Shown: positions 48,669 through 58,480, numbered from the stretch's first letter. The stretch is 64,000 bases of DNA from RH-AL1 sp965214415 (GCA_965214415.1 CBDCBQ010000003.1:310001-374000); one strand, 5' to 3'. Notes: generated from the sequence alone by a model not told the origin. Made by a program: numbers and translations.

Positions 48669-49052
48669 ATGGCGGAGAGCGAAGACGACACGGACGACAG
48701 GCCGGAAACGCCGGAGCAGACGTTCGAGGACCGCTATCCGCAGCCGGTCCGTGTCTCCGATGTCGTCGGCAAGCCGATGATTCAGAACGACAACGCGCGG
48801 ATCGGCACGGTCCGCCATGTCGCGCGCGCGCCGGATGGCAAGCTCGCGCTGATCGTGCCGTACGGCGGCGTGCTCGGCTTCGGCGGCCGCCTTGTCGCGG
48901 TTCCGCTCGAGGCGGTCGGCTCGATCGGCACCGGCATCGTGTCGCTCGACATGGAGCCGGAGGCCTATGCCGCCGCGCCACGCTGGGTGCAGGGCGACGC
49001 GACGATCCTACCGCTCGACACGCCGATGCGCATCGCGATCTGCCGGCACTGA
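48669..49052 (+). CDS. PRC-barrel domain protein
   Basis: The 127-residue protein has an acidic N-terminus (MAESEDDTDDRPETPEQTFE) and a PRC-barrel-like fold with VRVSDVVGKPMIQNDNARIG and RHVARAPDGKLALIVPYGG. Such proteins are often membrane- or photosynthesis-linked, but no role can be given here. The start is taken at 48669 since the upstream frame overlaps the divergent cytochrome gene. It converges with the AsmA gene. Confidence 0.75.
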   Translation: MAESEDDTDDRPETPEQTFEDRYPQPVRVSDVVGKPMIQNDNARIGTVRHVARAPDGKLALIVPYGGVLGFGGRLVAVPLEAVGSIGTGIVSLDMEPEAYAAAPRWVQGDATILPLDTPMRIAICRH

Positions 49053-49059
49053 AGCCCGC

Positions 49060-52000
49060 TCAGTAGCGTCCGGCCGCCGACGGATCTCCCACCGTGCCCG
49101 GCCGCGCGGGCGCGAAACGCGGCGCGTCGGCGGCCGGGCCATCTGGTCTGGCCGACGGCGTCGGGGCGGCCTCGGGCCTGGCGTCCGGTCTGGCCTCGGG
49201 CTTGGCCTGCGCCTTCTCGGCCGCCATCCGATCCTGCTCGCTGTCTTGCTCCTGCGCCGCGCGGGCCTTCTCCGCCTTCGCGGCGCGCGCGGCGGCTTCC
49301 TTGCGAGCCCGCGCGTCGTCCTCGGCCTTGGCCTTGTCCTGCGCGCGGCGACGTTCGAACTGCAGGCGTGCGTTGAAGAACGCGCGCTCGCGAACATCGG
49401 CCTCGTAGCCCTCGATCCGCGCCGTCTCGCGCGCAAGCGCGCGTGCGGCCACGGCGTTGATGAAGGCGCTGACATCGATGGCGCGTCGCGGCGCGCGCGG
49501 TGGCCCCGCCCAGGTGACGACAAGCGATGGTTTGGTTCCGATCCACCCACTCGGCAGCGCGTTCAAGGTCTCGACCGCGCGCGTCGTCAGGGTCGGCGCA
49601 CGAAGGTCGAGCGTGGCGTCGATGGTGCTCGCGACGGGCATCGCGTCCGCTGGGTTCGCGGGCTTCGGCGCGGCGGCGAGTACGCCGCCCGCCAGGGCGA
49701 GATCGAACGAACGCATGCCGGCCTCGAGCGGTCGCGTCGCCGCATCGGCGTAGGCGCGGGACAATGTGTCCGCATCGACCGTGAGATCGTCGCTTTCGAC
49801 CTGCGCGAACAGCTTGGGCAGCACGGCCGGGTCGGCCTGTGGGATCGCGAGGCCGGCCAGTGTCGCCTCGCCGGAGCCCGCGAGGCTCGACACGAGGCCC
49901 AGCGCCGTCGTCCCGCTGCCGGCGAGATCAAGCTTGCCATTGGCGGTGGCCGTGAGACCGGGCAGATCGACACGGATACCATCGGCGGACAGGTGGCCCT
50001 CGAGCCCGGCCTGCCGCCCATCGCGGCGCAACGCGATATCGCCGCCGAGCTTGCCGCCGCCTGTGTCCGCGGTGAGGCCCTTCAGCGTCACCAGGCTCGG
50101 CGCGACGGCGAGATCGACGGATGTGTTCGTCGCCGAGATCCCGGGCGAGAGGTCGAGCGTCGCCGCCGTCAGGCGCAGCTGGGCGCGCGGCGGATCGACG
50201 AGGCCGGTGCCGAAGGCGAGGTTCGACCAGGCGCTTTGCGGCGCCGCGGGCTGCTCTGGCCCGAGCGCGAGGCCGAACAGGGTCGCGAACGACAGCCGAT
50301 CGAGATCGAGCGCGCCCGTCACGGCCGGGCCGACGCCGACGTCCGGCGCCAGGCGCAGCGTGCCGGTGACCGCCGCGCCGGCGACGTGCCCTTTAAGGTC
50401 GGTGAGCCCGATCCCCGCGCCTCCGGAGGCCAGCGAGCCGGCAATTTCGACGGGGATGCGCGCCGTCAAGTCGGGGAAGGCCAGCGCGAGGCTTTGCAGC
50501 AGCGGCCCGACGTCGGGTGATTTGAGCGCGACCGACCCGGTCCCGCCGCGCGGCTCTGCGAGCAGTCTGAAGCGTCCGTCGATATCGAGCGTGGTCGCCC
50601 CCAGCGCCGCATTCAGCGTGGTGTCGAGCGCGTCGCCCGTCCTGCCGTGCGCGGCGAGCGAGATCTTGCTCGGACCCAGCGCGTCCAGGGGCAGGGCGGA
50701 CACGCCGAGCTGGCGCAGCAGCGTCGTGCCCTCGGGCGCCGTCAGCGTCACGTTTAGGGCGACGGCCCCAACGTCCTCCGGCGCGAGGGTGGCGTCGAGC
50801 GTCGTGGCGCCGAGCGTGCCGTCGAGGTGCCCACGCGACGGGGCCAGCGCGCCCTTCGCCGTGGCGCGCCACTCGGCGTCGAGGCCGAGCTTGGCCGGCG
50901 CGAGCGAAGGAGCACGGGCGACGAGTGCGTCTGCATAGTCGCCAGGCGCCACCTGCCGCACGAGCTTGGCCGCCGCATCGAGCTTTGCCGCATCGACGTG
51001 CAGCGTGAGGTGCGCGGTGTCGGGGTCGAGCGTGCCGTTCGCCGCGATCGTCGCGCCGCCGAGATTGTCGACCGACAGCGAGGCCAGCTCCAGGTGCCGC
51101 CCCGTCTTCGTCATCGCCAACTTGAGGCGTCCGGCGGCAAGAGCGCCGTCACCGGCCTGCGTAACCTTCAGCGCCTGCGCGTCGAGGCGCAGGTCGAGGT
51201 CGAGCGCGTGGCTCGCACGCATGTCGGCGATGTCGGGCAAGGCATCGATGGCGAGCGACGACGAGGCGAGCGCCGCGGTCAGCTTGGCCGGGCGCGTGCC
51301 GTCGGCCAGATCGAGGCGCGCGCTGCCGGTGAGGCGCGACGGGCCGAGCGTCAGCGCGAGGTTGGTGGCATCGATCGTGTCGTCCGCGATGATGACGTCG
51401 GCCGCCAAGGCGGCGGCGCGTGTCGGCGGGACGGCCGCGCCGGGGGCGAGCGGCGGCGCGACCTCGGCGAGCCAGCGCGCGGTGCGCGGCGCGTCGTCGG
51501 CGGCGAGCGCGACATGGCCGGCGAAGCGGTCGGGCGCTAGCGTACCATCGATGGATAGATGCGAGCCGCCCGGGCCGCCGCCGGCGAGCTTGAAGGGCTG
51601 CGGCCCGGCAACCCCGACATCGATGTGCGCCGAAAGATCGGTCAGCGTCTCGCCGGCCCAGGTCGCGGTCTCGACATCGACATCGACCGTCGCCGGCAGC
51701 GGCGGCGTGGCGGCGGCGAGCGCGCGTCGCAGCGTCGCGAGCGACGGCAGTTGCGGCGGTGACGGCGGGCTGCCGTCCGTTGGCGTGCTGGACGTGGGCG
51801 TTCCCGAGGTGGGCGTTTCGGCGAGCCTGTCGAGGTCGAGGGTCTTGGCCGAGAGATCGAGATCGAGGTGCGGGCTGGCGCCGAGGTCGGCGGTGCCGGA
51901 GGCGGCGAGGGCGAGGTTCTTGTCCTCGGAGCCGAGGCGCAGCTCGCCGCCGTCGAGTGTCGCCTTGCCGGGATCGGCCTTGAGTGGGCCCGACAGCGTC

Positions 52001-52815
52001 CAGGCGACCGGCGCGCCGGCGCTGTCGTCGAGCTTGCCCGAGACGGTGACGCGGCCATCGAAGCTCTGGCGCACGTTGGCGCGGCCGGCGCTCGACAGCG
52101 CCACGGTGCCGTCGAGATCGAGCGCGGCATGGTCGGCGTTGCCGGCGACGATCAGGCGGACGTGGGCGCGGCCGTCACGCGCGGCCTGCGTCGCCAGGCG
52201 GAAGCTCGTCGGGCGCGCGTCCGGCCCCTCGGTGCCGGCGAGCTTGAAGGGGCCCGCGAGCGAGGCGGCATCGGCCTCGAAGTCGAGATTGTCGAGCGCG
52301 AAGGTGCGGCCCGACAGCGGATCGGCGATCGCCAGCGTGCCGCCGGTGACGGCGATATGGTCGAGCGTGACGTTGGCGTTGAACGCCGGCGCGTCGGGCA
52401 GGGCGGGCAGCGTGCGGTCGGGCGCCAGCGCGACGCGAATGGTCGGCTCGACGAGCCGCGCCTGAGTGACGTCGAACTCGCCGTGCAGCAGCGGCGTCAC
52501 TGACAGTTCGAGATCGAGATGGTGGATCGAGAGCCGCACCGGTCCCTCGTCGCCGCCGATTACCGTCTGGCCGAGCACGAGGTAGGGGGTCGGCAGCAGC
52601 TTGACGTCGATCGTCCCGCCGATCGTCACCTTCTGCCCGAGCACCTGGGACAAGCGCGCCTCGATGAACGCGCGCTGCCCGTTCCAGTCGATGACATACG
52701 GCGCCACCAGCGCCGTCGTCAGCGCGAGGATCACGAGAATGGCGAGGCCGGTGAGGAGTTCGCGCACGGCGGCAATCTGTCGAAGGTTGAGGTCGGTGCG
52801 CGTATGTCCTTGCAT
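49060..52815 (-). CDS. AsmA-family protein
   Basis: The 1251-residue protein has an N-terminal membrane helix (LLTGLAILVILALTTALVAP) followed by the AsmA opening (YVIDWNGQRAFIEARLSQVL, ...VTIGGTIDVKLLPTPYLVLG). A long beta-rich repeat region of AsmA/DUF748 type follows, with many DLDG and LTLxLD strands. The end is a charged helix rich in Ala/Lys/Arg (about 1130-1200) and a Pro-rich tail. AsmA-like proteins bridge inner and outer membranes and move phospholipids or limit outer-membrane assembly. ATG at 52815 is preferred over GTG at 52818. Confidence 0.87.
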   Translation of the reverse strand: MQGHTRTDLNLRQIAAVRELLTGLAILVILALTTALVAPYVIDWNGQRAFIEARLSQVLGQKVTIGGTIDVKLLPTPYLVLGQTVIGGDEGPVRLSIHHLDLELSVTPLLHGEFDVTQARLVEPTIRVALAPDRTLPALPDAPAFNANVTLDHIAVTGGTLAIADPLSGRTFALDNLDFEADAASLAGPFKLAGTEGPDARPTSFRLATQAARDGRAHVRLIVAGNADHAALDLDGTVALSSAGRANVRQSFDGRVTVSGKLDDSAGAPVAWTLSGPLKADPGKATLDGGELRLGSEDKNLALAASGTADLGASPHLDLDLSAKTLDLDRLAETPTSGTPTSSTPTDGSPPSPPQLPSLATLRRALAAATPPLPATVDVDVETATWAGETLTDLSAHIDVGVAGPQPFKLAGGGPGGSHLSIDGTLAPDRFAGHVALAADDAPRTARWLAEVAPPLAPGAAVPPTRAAALAADVIIADDTIDATNLALTLGPSRLTGSARLDLADGTRPAKLTAALASSSLAIDALPDIADMRASHALDLDLRLDAQALKVTQAGDGALAAGRLKLAMTKTGRHLELASLSVDNLGGATIAANGTLDPDTAHLTLHVDAAKLDAAAKLVRQVAPGDYADALVARAPSLAPAKLGLDAEWRATAKGALAPSRGHLDGTLGATTLDATLAPEDVGAVALNVTLTAPEGTTLLRQLGVSALPLDALGPSKISLAAHGRTGDALDTTLNAALGATTLDIDGRFRLLAEPRGGTGSVALKSPDVGPLLQSLALAFPDLTARIPVEIAGSLASGGAGIGLTDLKGHVAGAAVTGTLRLAPDVGVGPAVTGALDLDRLSFATLFGLALGPEQPAAPQSAWSNLAFGTGLVDPPRAQLRLTAATLDLSPGISATNTSVDLAVAPSLVTLKGLTADTGGGKLGGDIALRRDGRQAGLEGHLSADGIRVDLPGLTATANGKLDLAGSGTTALGLVSSLAGSGEATLAGLAIPQADPAVLPKLFAQVESDDLTVDADTLSRAYADAATRPLEAGMRSFDLALAGGVLAAAPKPANPADAMPVASTIDATLDLRAPTLTTRAVETLNALPSGWIGTKPSLVVTWAGPPRAPRRAIDVSAFINAVAARALARETARIEGYEADVRERAFFNARLQFERRRAQDKAKAEDDARARKEAAARAAKAEKARAAQEQDSEQDRMAAEKAQAKPEARPDARPEAAPTPSARPDGPAADAPRFAPARPGTVGDPSAAGRY

Positions 52816-52953
52816 CACGCGGAGGCGATTTCAATGAAGCGCGCCGTACAGCGGATGGCTTTCAACGACCTGTTGCAGTCAAATGGCTTTCGCAAACTAG
52901 GTGAGTTGCTTCACGTGCGGCGTGGGTCGTCCGCGATGCATAGCCGGGGCTGA

Positions 52954-53667
52954 ATGACCACTTTCGTCCTGATCCACGGTGGATGGCACGGCGGCTGGTG
53001 CTGGCGTTTGGTCGTGGATCAACTTCGCGCCCACGGGCATCGGGTTTTCGCGCCGACGCTGACCGGGCTCGGCGAGCGCCGGCATCTGCTGTCGCGCGAT
53101 CTGACGCTCGACACGCATATCGCCGATGTCGCCAACATCTTCGAGATGGAAGAGCTGACCGACGTCGTCATGGTCGGCCACAGCTACGGCGGCATCATCA
53201 TCACCGGCGTGGCCGACCGCATGCCCGGGCGGATCCGCCACCTCGTCTTCCTCGATGCCTTGATCTTGGAGAATGGGCAAAGCGCGTTCGACATGCTGCC
53301 GGCCGACATCGTCGCGACGCGCCGCAAGCTCGTCATCGAGCAAGGCGGTGGCGTCGCCATTCCGCCGCCGCCGGCGCCTGTGCTCGGCATCCCCGCCGAC
53401 CATCCACAAGCGGCCTGGGTCGCCCGCCATCTTACGCCGCACCCAGCAGGCACCTACGAGAGCCCGTTGACGCTCGCGAACCCCGTCGGCAACGGGAGGC
53501 CTTGCACATACGTGGTCTGCACCGGCGCGGACTTTCCGAGTGTCGTGTACGCGCGAAAATGGTTCGAGCGCCAGGCGGGATGGCGGCGGCGCGAGATCGC
53601 CACGGGCCACGATGCGATGGTGACGGCGCCAGCCGAGCTGGCGGCGATGCTGGACGCGATCGACTGA
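52954..53667 (+). CDS. Alpha/beta hydrolase (salicylate esterase/EstC-like)
   Basis: The 237-residue protein has the nucleophile in MVGHSYGGIIITGVADR and the catalytic histidine in TGHDAMVTAPAEL. HGGWHGGWCWRLVVDQLRAH near the N-terminus forms the oxyanion loop and matches esterases of the methylketone synthase/EstC group. There is no signal peptide, so it is cytoplasmic. The substrate is unknown. It lies between the AsmA and helicase genes, running with the helicase. Confidence 0.85.
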   Translation: MTTFVLIHGGWHGGWCWRLVVDQLRAHGHRVFAPTLTGLGERRHLLSRDLTLDTHIADVANIFEMEELTDVVMVGHSYGGIIITGVADRMPGRIRHLVFLDALILENGQSAFDMLPADIVATRRKLVIEQGGGVAIPPPPAPVLGIPADHPQAAWVARHLTPHPAGTYESPLTLANPVGNGRPCTYVVCTGADFPSVVYARKWFERQAGWRRREIATGHDAMVTAPAELAAMLDAID

Positions 53668-53762
53668 GGCGGCGCTTATCGACAACCGGGCGCGAAGGCC
53701 CCACATTCGGGCGATGATTCGTATTTTGTTCCAGTCTGGCCGCGGCGCCGCGGAGGCATGCC

Positions 53763-56135
53763 GTGGCGCTGCCTAGGTCTGCCCGCGACGACGATGACGA
53801 CCTCGCGCCCCGCCCCGGCGGAATCGCCGATCGTGCTCGCGCGCGGCCGTCGGCGCGTTATCTCGACGGACTGAACCCGGAGCAGCGCGAGGCGGTCGAG
53901 TCGCTGGAAGGCCCCGTCCTCGTCCTGGCGGGCGCGGGCACCGGCAAGACCCGCGTGCTGACGACGCGGATCGCGCATATCCTCGCCACGTCGAAAGCCC
54001 GCGCGTGGGAGATCCTCGCGGTCACCTTTACCAACAAGGCGGCGCGCGAGATGAAGGAGCGCGTGGCGCTGCTCGCCGGCCCGGTCGCCGAGGGCATGCC
54101 GTGGCTCGGCACCTTCCACGCGGTCTCGACCAAGATCCTGCGCCGTCATGCCGAGCTGGTCGGGCTGAAGTCCGGCTTTACGATTCTCGATACCGACGAC
54201 CAGATCCGCCTGCTGAAGCAGGTGATCCAGGCCGAGAACATCGACGACAAGCGCTGGCCCGCGCGCGCGCTCGCGCACCAGATCGACGCCTGGAAGAATC
54301 GGGGGCTGGCTCCAAAGGACGTGCCGCCCGGCGAGGCGATGGCGTTCGCCAATGGCAAGGGCCGCGACTGCTACGCGCATTATCAGGAGCGGCTGAAGAT
54401 CCTCAACGCGACGGATTTCGGCGACCTGCTGCTCGAATGCGTGCGGCTGCTGCGCGAAAACCCCGACATTCTCGCCGAGTACCAGAACCGCTTCAAGTTC
54501 ATGCTGGTCGACGAATACCAGGACACCAACACGATCCAGTACATGTGGCTGCGGCTTTTGGCCGGTTCCGCGACGACGGGTGGCCGCCACAACGTCTGCT
54601 GCGTCGGCGACGACGACCAATCGATCTACGGCTGGCGCGGCGCCGAGGTCGATAACATCCTGCGTTTCGAGAAAGACTTTCCCGGCGCCAAGGTCATCCG
54701 TTTGGAGCGCAACTATCGCTCGACGGGGCACATCCTGGCGACGGCCGCGCACCTCATCGCCCACAACGAGGGGCGGCTCGGCAAGACGCTGTTCACCGAC
54801 GGCGAGGACGGCGAGAAGGCCACCGTCACAGGCGTTTGGGATTCAGAGGAGGAAGCGCGCACGATCGGCGAGACGATCGAGCAGCTCCAGCACAAGAACC
54901 ATTCGCTGGAGGAGATCGCGATCCTCTGCCGCGCCTCGTTCCAGATGCGCGAGTTCGAGGAGCGCTTCATCACGCTCGGACTACCCTATCGCGTGATCGG
55001 CGGTCCGCGCTTCTACGAGCGCGCCGAGATCCGCGACGCGCTGGCCTACCTGCGTTGCGTGGCGCAGCCGCAGGACGACCTCGCCTTCGAGCGCATCTTC
55101 AACACGCCGAAACGCGGCCTTGGCGATGCCACGCTGCAGCTGCTGCACGATCACGCCCGGCGCGAGCGCATCCCGCTGATGACGTCGGCGCGCATGATGC
55201 TCGGGACCGAGGAGCTGAAGCCGAAGCAGCGGCAGACTCTCCGCGGGCTGCTCGACGACTTTTCGCGCTGGGCCTCGCTGATCGACCAGCGCCCGCAGGG
55301 CCAGCTCGCCGAGCTGATCCTCGAGGAATCCGGCTACACCGAGATGTGGCAGAAGGACCGCACCGCGGAGGCGGCCGGACGGCTCGAGAACCTGAAGGAG
55401 CTGGTCCGCGCGATGGACGAGTTTCCCGATCTGGCGGCGTTCCTCGAGCACATCTCGCTGGTGATGGAGGCGTCGGACGCGAGCGGCGGCGAGAAGGTCA
55501 GCGTGATGACGCTGCACGCCGCGAAGGGCCTCGAGTTCGAGACGGTGTTTTTGCCGGGCTGGGAGGAAGGTTTGTTCCCCCACCAGCGCTCGCTCGACGA
55601 ATCCGGCCGCGCCGGGCTCGAGGAGGAGCGCCGCCTTGCCTATGTCGGCGTCACCCGGGCGAAGCGCCGCGCGAAAATCTACTTCGCCACCAATCGCCGC
55701 ATCCACGGCCTCTGGCAGACGACGATCCCGTCGCGCTTTCTCGACGAGCTGCCCGAGCGCCACGTCGAGGTAAGCGAGGCCGCGAGCGGCGGCAATGCCT
55801 ATGGCGGCTACGCGCAATCGCGTTTCGCCAACATGGACCAGTTCGTCTCGCCCTACGCGACGCCAGGCTGGCAACGCGCGCAGCGCAACGCCGGCGCCGC
55901 GCCGGCGAGCGGAGGCGGTTACAAGGCCGAGAAGGCGCGGCGCGGGCCGATGCAGATCGAGGGCGAGCTCGTCGCCAAGTCGAGCGTGGTCTCGGGCTTC
56001 TCCAAGGGCATGCGCGTGTTCCACCAGAAATTCGGCAATGGCGCGGTGGCGGCGGTCGACGGCAACAAGCTCACCGTCGACTTCGACAAGGCCGGGCGGA
56101 AAATGGTGCTGGAGAGCTTCATCCAGGCAACGTGA
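53763..56135 (+). CDS. ATP-dependent DNA helicase UvrD/PcrA family
   Basis: The 790-residue superfamily 1A 3'-5' helicase has all main motifs: Q-motif LNPEQREAVESLEGPVLVL, Walker A AGAGTGKTRVLT, TFTNKAAREMKERV, LVDEYQDTN, DDQSIYGWRGAEVDNILRFE, LERNYRS, and VSVMTLHAAKGLEFETVF with VGVTRAKRRAKIYFA. A C-terminal tudor-like part (VFHQKFGNGAVAAVDGNK) is typical of UvrD/PcrA. It acts in nucleotide excision and mismatch repair and in clearing RecA or stalled forks. The GTG at 53763 has GGAGG six bases upstream and starts the proper frame, unlike the ATG at 53758. Confidence 0.93.
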   Translation: MALPRSARDDDDDLAPRPGGIADRARARPSARYLDGLNPEQREAVESLEGPVLVLAGAGTGKTRVLTTRIAHILATSKARAWEILAVTFTNKAAREMKERVALLAGPVAEGMPWLGTFHAVSTKILRRHAELVGLKSGFTILDTDDQIRLLKQVIQAENIDDKRWPARALAHQIDAWKNRGLAPKDVPPGEAMAFANGKGRDCYAHYQERLKILNATDFGDLLLECVRLLRENPDILAEYQNRFKFMLVDEYQDTNTIQYMWLRLLAGSATTGGRHNVCCVGDDDQSIYGWRGAEVDNILRFEKDFPGAKVIRLERNYRSTGHILATAAHLIAHNEGRLGKTLFTDGEDGEKATVTGVWDSEEEARTIGETIEQLQHKNHSLEEIAILCRASFQMREFEERFITLGLPYRVIGGPRFYERAEIRDALAYLRCVAQPQDDLAFERIFNTPKRGLGDATLQLLHDHARRERIPLMTSARMMLGTEELKPKQRQTLRGLLDDFSRWASLIDQRPQGQLAELILEESGYTEMWQKDRTAEAAGRLENLKELVRAMDEFPDLAAFLEHISLVMEASDASGGEKVSVMTLHAAKGLEFETVFLPGWEEGLFPHQRSLDESGRAGLEEERRLAYVGVTRAKRRAKIYFATNRRIHGLWQTTIPSRFLDELPERHVEVSEAASGGNAYGGYAQSRFANMDQFVSPYATPGWQRAQRNAGAAPASGGGYKAEKARRGPMQIEGELVAKSSVVSGFSKGMRVFHQKFGNGAVAAVDGNKLTVDFDKAGRKMVLESFIQAT

Positions 56136-56174
56136 CTCCCTTCTCCCGCGGGGGGAGACGGGCATCACGCCGAG

Positions 56175-57422
56175 CTATTGCTTGCCCTGCATCATCGCGC
56201 CCTCGCCCGGCTCCTTCGGCGCGCCGGCGGGAGGCGGCGATGTCGCCGGGTCGGGTGCCTCGGGGTAGGGCATCACGCCCATGTCCTGCAGCGCGACCGA
56301 GGCGTCGGTCTTCGGGGCGAGCGCCGCCTTGAGCTGGTCCGCCACGAACGATTGCGCCTCGGCGGCCTTCTCGACGGACGCGCCCATGCCGAAGAAGTCG
56401 TGCGTCACGCCGGGGTAATCGCGCATCTCGACGGGGACGGTGGCGATCTTGAGCTTGCCGCCGAGCCGCTCGCCGTCCGAGCGCAGCGGGTCGTCCTCGG
56501 CCGTCACGATCGTCGTCGGCGGCAGGTTGTCGAGCTTGGCCGCGCCGACGAGGTCGATGCGCGGGTCGCGCCGGGCCGCCTCGTCCGGCAGGTACTTGCC
56601 GAACGCCCATTTGACGGCCGCCTTGTTCCAAGGCCGCGCGGTCGAATCCTCGACCCAGGAATTGGTCTTCAAGTTGATGCCGGCGGCCGGCGTGATCAGC
56701 ACCAGCGCCTTGGCCGTCGGGAGCTTCGCGTCCCGCGCGGCGATCGCCGTGTCGGCCGCGAGTTGCGCGCCCGCGCCCTCGCCGGCCAGCGCGATCGCGT
56801 CGGGGTTGCCGCCGACGCTCGCCGCGTTCGCCATCACCCATTTGTAGGCGGCGAGGCTGTCGTCCGGCGCGGCCGGAAACTTGTGCTCGGGGGCGAGGCG
56901 ATAGTCCGGCGCGACGACGATGACGTCAGCGCCTCCTGCGATCGCGCGTGAGGACGCATCGGTCGACGCGCCGTTCTCGAGCACGAAGCCGCCACCGTGA
57001 AAGAAGATCACGACGGGCCGCCCCTTGCCTGCGCCGCCGTGCGAGCCCGTGGGCGTGTAGACGCGCGCCTTCAACTCCCCGTCGGGGCCGGGAAAGGTCA
57101 AGTCCTTCTGGTCGATGTCGTAGGTGTCGAGCGCCTTGCCCTGGTCCTTGAGGAGGGCGGCGGCGGCCTCGATCGGCGTCGGCTGCCGGCGCGCGTCGGC
57201 GGTCGAGAGGTCGTCGAGCGCCTTTGGCTTCATCTCGCGCCAGCGGTCGAGCACATGCTTCAAGTCGATGTCGACACCTGCCGCCGGGTCCCCCATGAAG
57301 GTCGCGACGATCTGATCGACGCGATCCATCCAGGTCGCCTTGACCTCGGCATGGGCGGGCACACTTGCGAGCTGCGACGCGACGAGCGCCGCAGCCGCCA
57401 GGGGCAACAGAAATCGGGTCAT
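56175..57422 (-). CDS. Secreted HSL-type alpha/beta hydrolase lacking the catalytic serine
   Basis: The 415-residue protein has a signal peptide (MTRFLLPLAAAALVASQLAS, cleavage after HA) and a hormone-sensitive-lipase-type fold. The oxyanion motif is VVIFFHGGGFVLENG (142-146), and PDYRLAPEHKFPAAPDDSLA is conserved. Where the family has G-D/E-S-A-G, this protein reads ALAGEGAGAQLA (214-218), so the nucleophile serine is a glycine. The histidine side GVTHDFFG is present. The protein may be a non-catalytic relative or need another nucleophile. GAGGCG is suitably placed upstream of the ATG at 57422. The C-terminal tail is Pro-rich. Confidence 0.85.
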   Translation of the reverse strand: MTRFLLPLAAAALVASQLASVPAHAEVKATWMDRVDQIVATFMGDPAAGVDIDLKHVLDRWREMKPKALDDLSTADARRQPTPIEAAAALLKDQGKALDTYDIDQKDLTFPGPDGELKARVYTPTGSHGGAGKGRPVVIFFHGGGFVLENGASTDASSRAIAGGADVIVVAPDYRLAPEHKFPAAPDDSLAAYKWVMANAASVGGNPDAIALAGEGAGAQLAADTAIAARDAKLPTAKALVLITPAAGINLKTNSWVEDSTARPWNKAAVKWAFGKYLPDEAARRDPRIDLVGAAKLDNLPPTTIVTAEDDPLRSDGERLGGKLKIATVPVEMRDYPGVTHDFFGMGASVEKAAEAQSFVADQLKAALAPKTDASVALQDMGVMPYPEAPDPATSPPPAGAPKEPGEGAMMQGKQ

Positions 57423-57516
57423 GGACAACGCCTCGCGCGCAAGCCACCGGGCTCGTGTCGCTGTCATCCCACAAGAGCGCGAAGTCGTCGAGAGACCGCG
57501 AGCGTCGCAATCGCGT

Positions 57517-57614
57517 GAGGCTTCAAGCGTGAGCCGTCACGCGTGCATCATCAAGCGTGCATCATCAAGCGTGCATCATCAAGCGTGCATCATCACGCGT
57601 GCATCATCACGCGT
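57517..57614. repeat. Tandem array of seven 14-bp units
   Basis: Seven contiguous 14-bp units run from 57517 to 57614. The five central or right units are GCATCATCAAGCGT or GCATCATCACGCGT and differ at one base. The two leftmost are diverged (GAGGCTTCAAGCGT, GAGCCGTCACGCGT). The array includes the last codons and stop of the glutamine amidotransferase gene (minus strand) and ends about 95 bp upstream of the esterase start. Confidence 0.9.
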
Positions 57615-58389
57615 GGATCGGCTCCGGCGCGCGCACGCGCATGGCCGGCATCGCGCGGCGGCCGCCGGCGATCCACTGGCGCAGGAACGCGTCCAGCCAG
57701 CGCGCCACCGTCCCGTCATGGGCGTACCAATCCTGGAAGTGGCGGTCGCGCGGGCGGGCGTTCGGCTCGGTCATCTTCGCCGCCGCGACCGTCGTCCAGC
57801 GGCAGATCATCTGGTAGGTGACCTCGGGATGAAACTGTAGCCCGTAGGCATTGCGGCCGTAGCGGAACGCCTGCGCCTCGAAATCGTCGCCCTCTGCCAG
57901 CAGGGTGGCGCCAGCTGGCAGGTCGAAGCCCTCGCGGTGCCACTGGTAGACCTTGTCCGGGAACACCGGCCACGTCGACTTGCCGTGCGCCGTAGCGCGG
58001 ATCGGGTAATAACCGATCTCGACCTTGCCTTCGGGATGCGGCGCCACGCGATGACCGAGATGGCGAGTCAGCATCTGCGCGCCGAGGCAGATGCCGAGGA
58101 ATGGCTTGCCGGCGGCAAGCGGGACGCCGATCCAATCGATTTCGCGACGAACGAATTCCGCGTCGTCGTTGGCGCTCATCGGACCGCCGAAGATAACGGC
58201 GCCATCGTGCGCGTCCATGGTCTTGGGCAGCACGTCGCCGCAGGCCGGGCGCCGAATGTCGAGGCAATAGCCCTGCTCGCGAAGCAGGCGCCCGACACGG
58301 CCGGGATTCGAGCGCTCCTGATGCAGTACGACCAGGATGCGGCGCGTCTGCGCTGAGGAGCATCGCATATCGGAACAGTCGGCGTTCAT
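57607..58389 (-). CDS. Class I glutamine amidotransferase (GMP synthase-like domain)
   Basis: The protein is about 260 residues. The catalytic cysteine is in GKPFLGICLGAQMLTRHLG and the His-Glu pair in YGLQFHPEVTYQMICRW. The N-terminal LVVLHQERSNPGRVGRLLRE is usual for stand-alone GATase1 proteins of Hyphomicrobiales. It would release ammonia from glutamine, with an acceptor not known (gamma-glutamyl hydrolase activity is an alternative). ATG 58389 is one choice; ATG 58368 or 58464 are possible because no clear ribosome-binding site was seen. The 3' end lies in the 14-bp array. A CtrA-like box is about 95 bp upstream. Confidence 0.85.
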   Translation of the reverse strand: MNADCSDMRCSSAQTRRILVVLHQERSNPGRVGRLLREQGYCLDIRRPACGDVLPKTMDAHDGAVIFGGPMSANDDAEFVRREIDWIGVPLAAGKPFLGICLGAQMLTRHLGHRVAPHPEGKVEIGYYPIRATAHGKSTWPVFPDKVYQWHREGFDLPAGATLLAEGDDFEAQAFRYGRNAYGLQFHPEVTYQMICRWTTVAAAKMTEPNARPRDRHFQDWYAHDGTVARWLDAFLRQWIAGGRRAMPAMRVRAPEPIHA

Positions 58390-58480
58390 GTCCGAGTCGT
58401 CAAGATTGAACCGCGTCTCCACGAACACCGATCGTTCTCCGTCGCAGCGCCACCGTCCCCCCATCAGACGTTTTCGATGG

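Noticed and set aside
57517..57614. Possible CRISPR array
   Set aside because: The 14-bp units are contiguous without spacers, so this is a simple tandem repeat.
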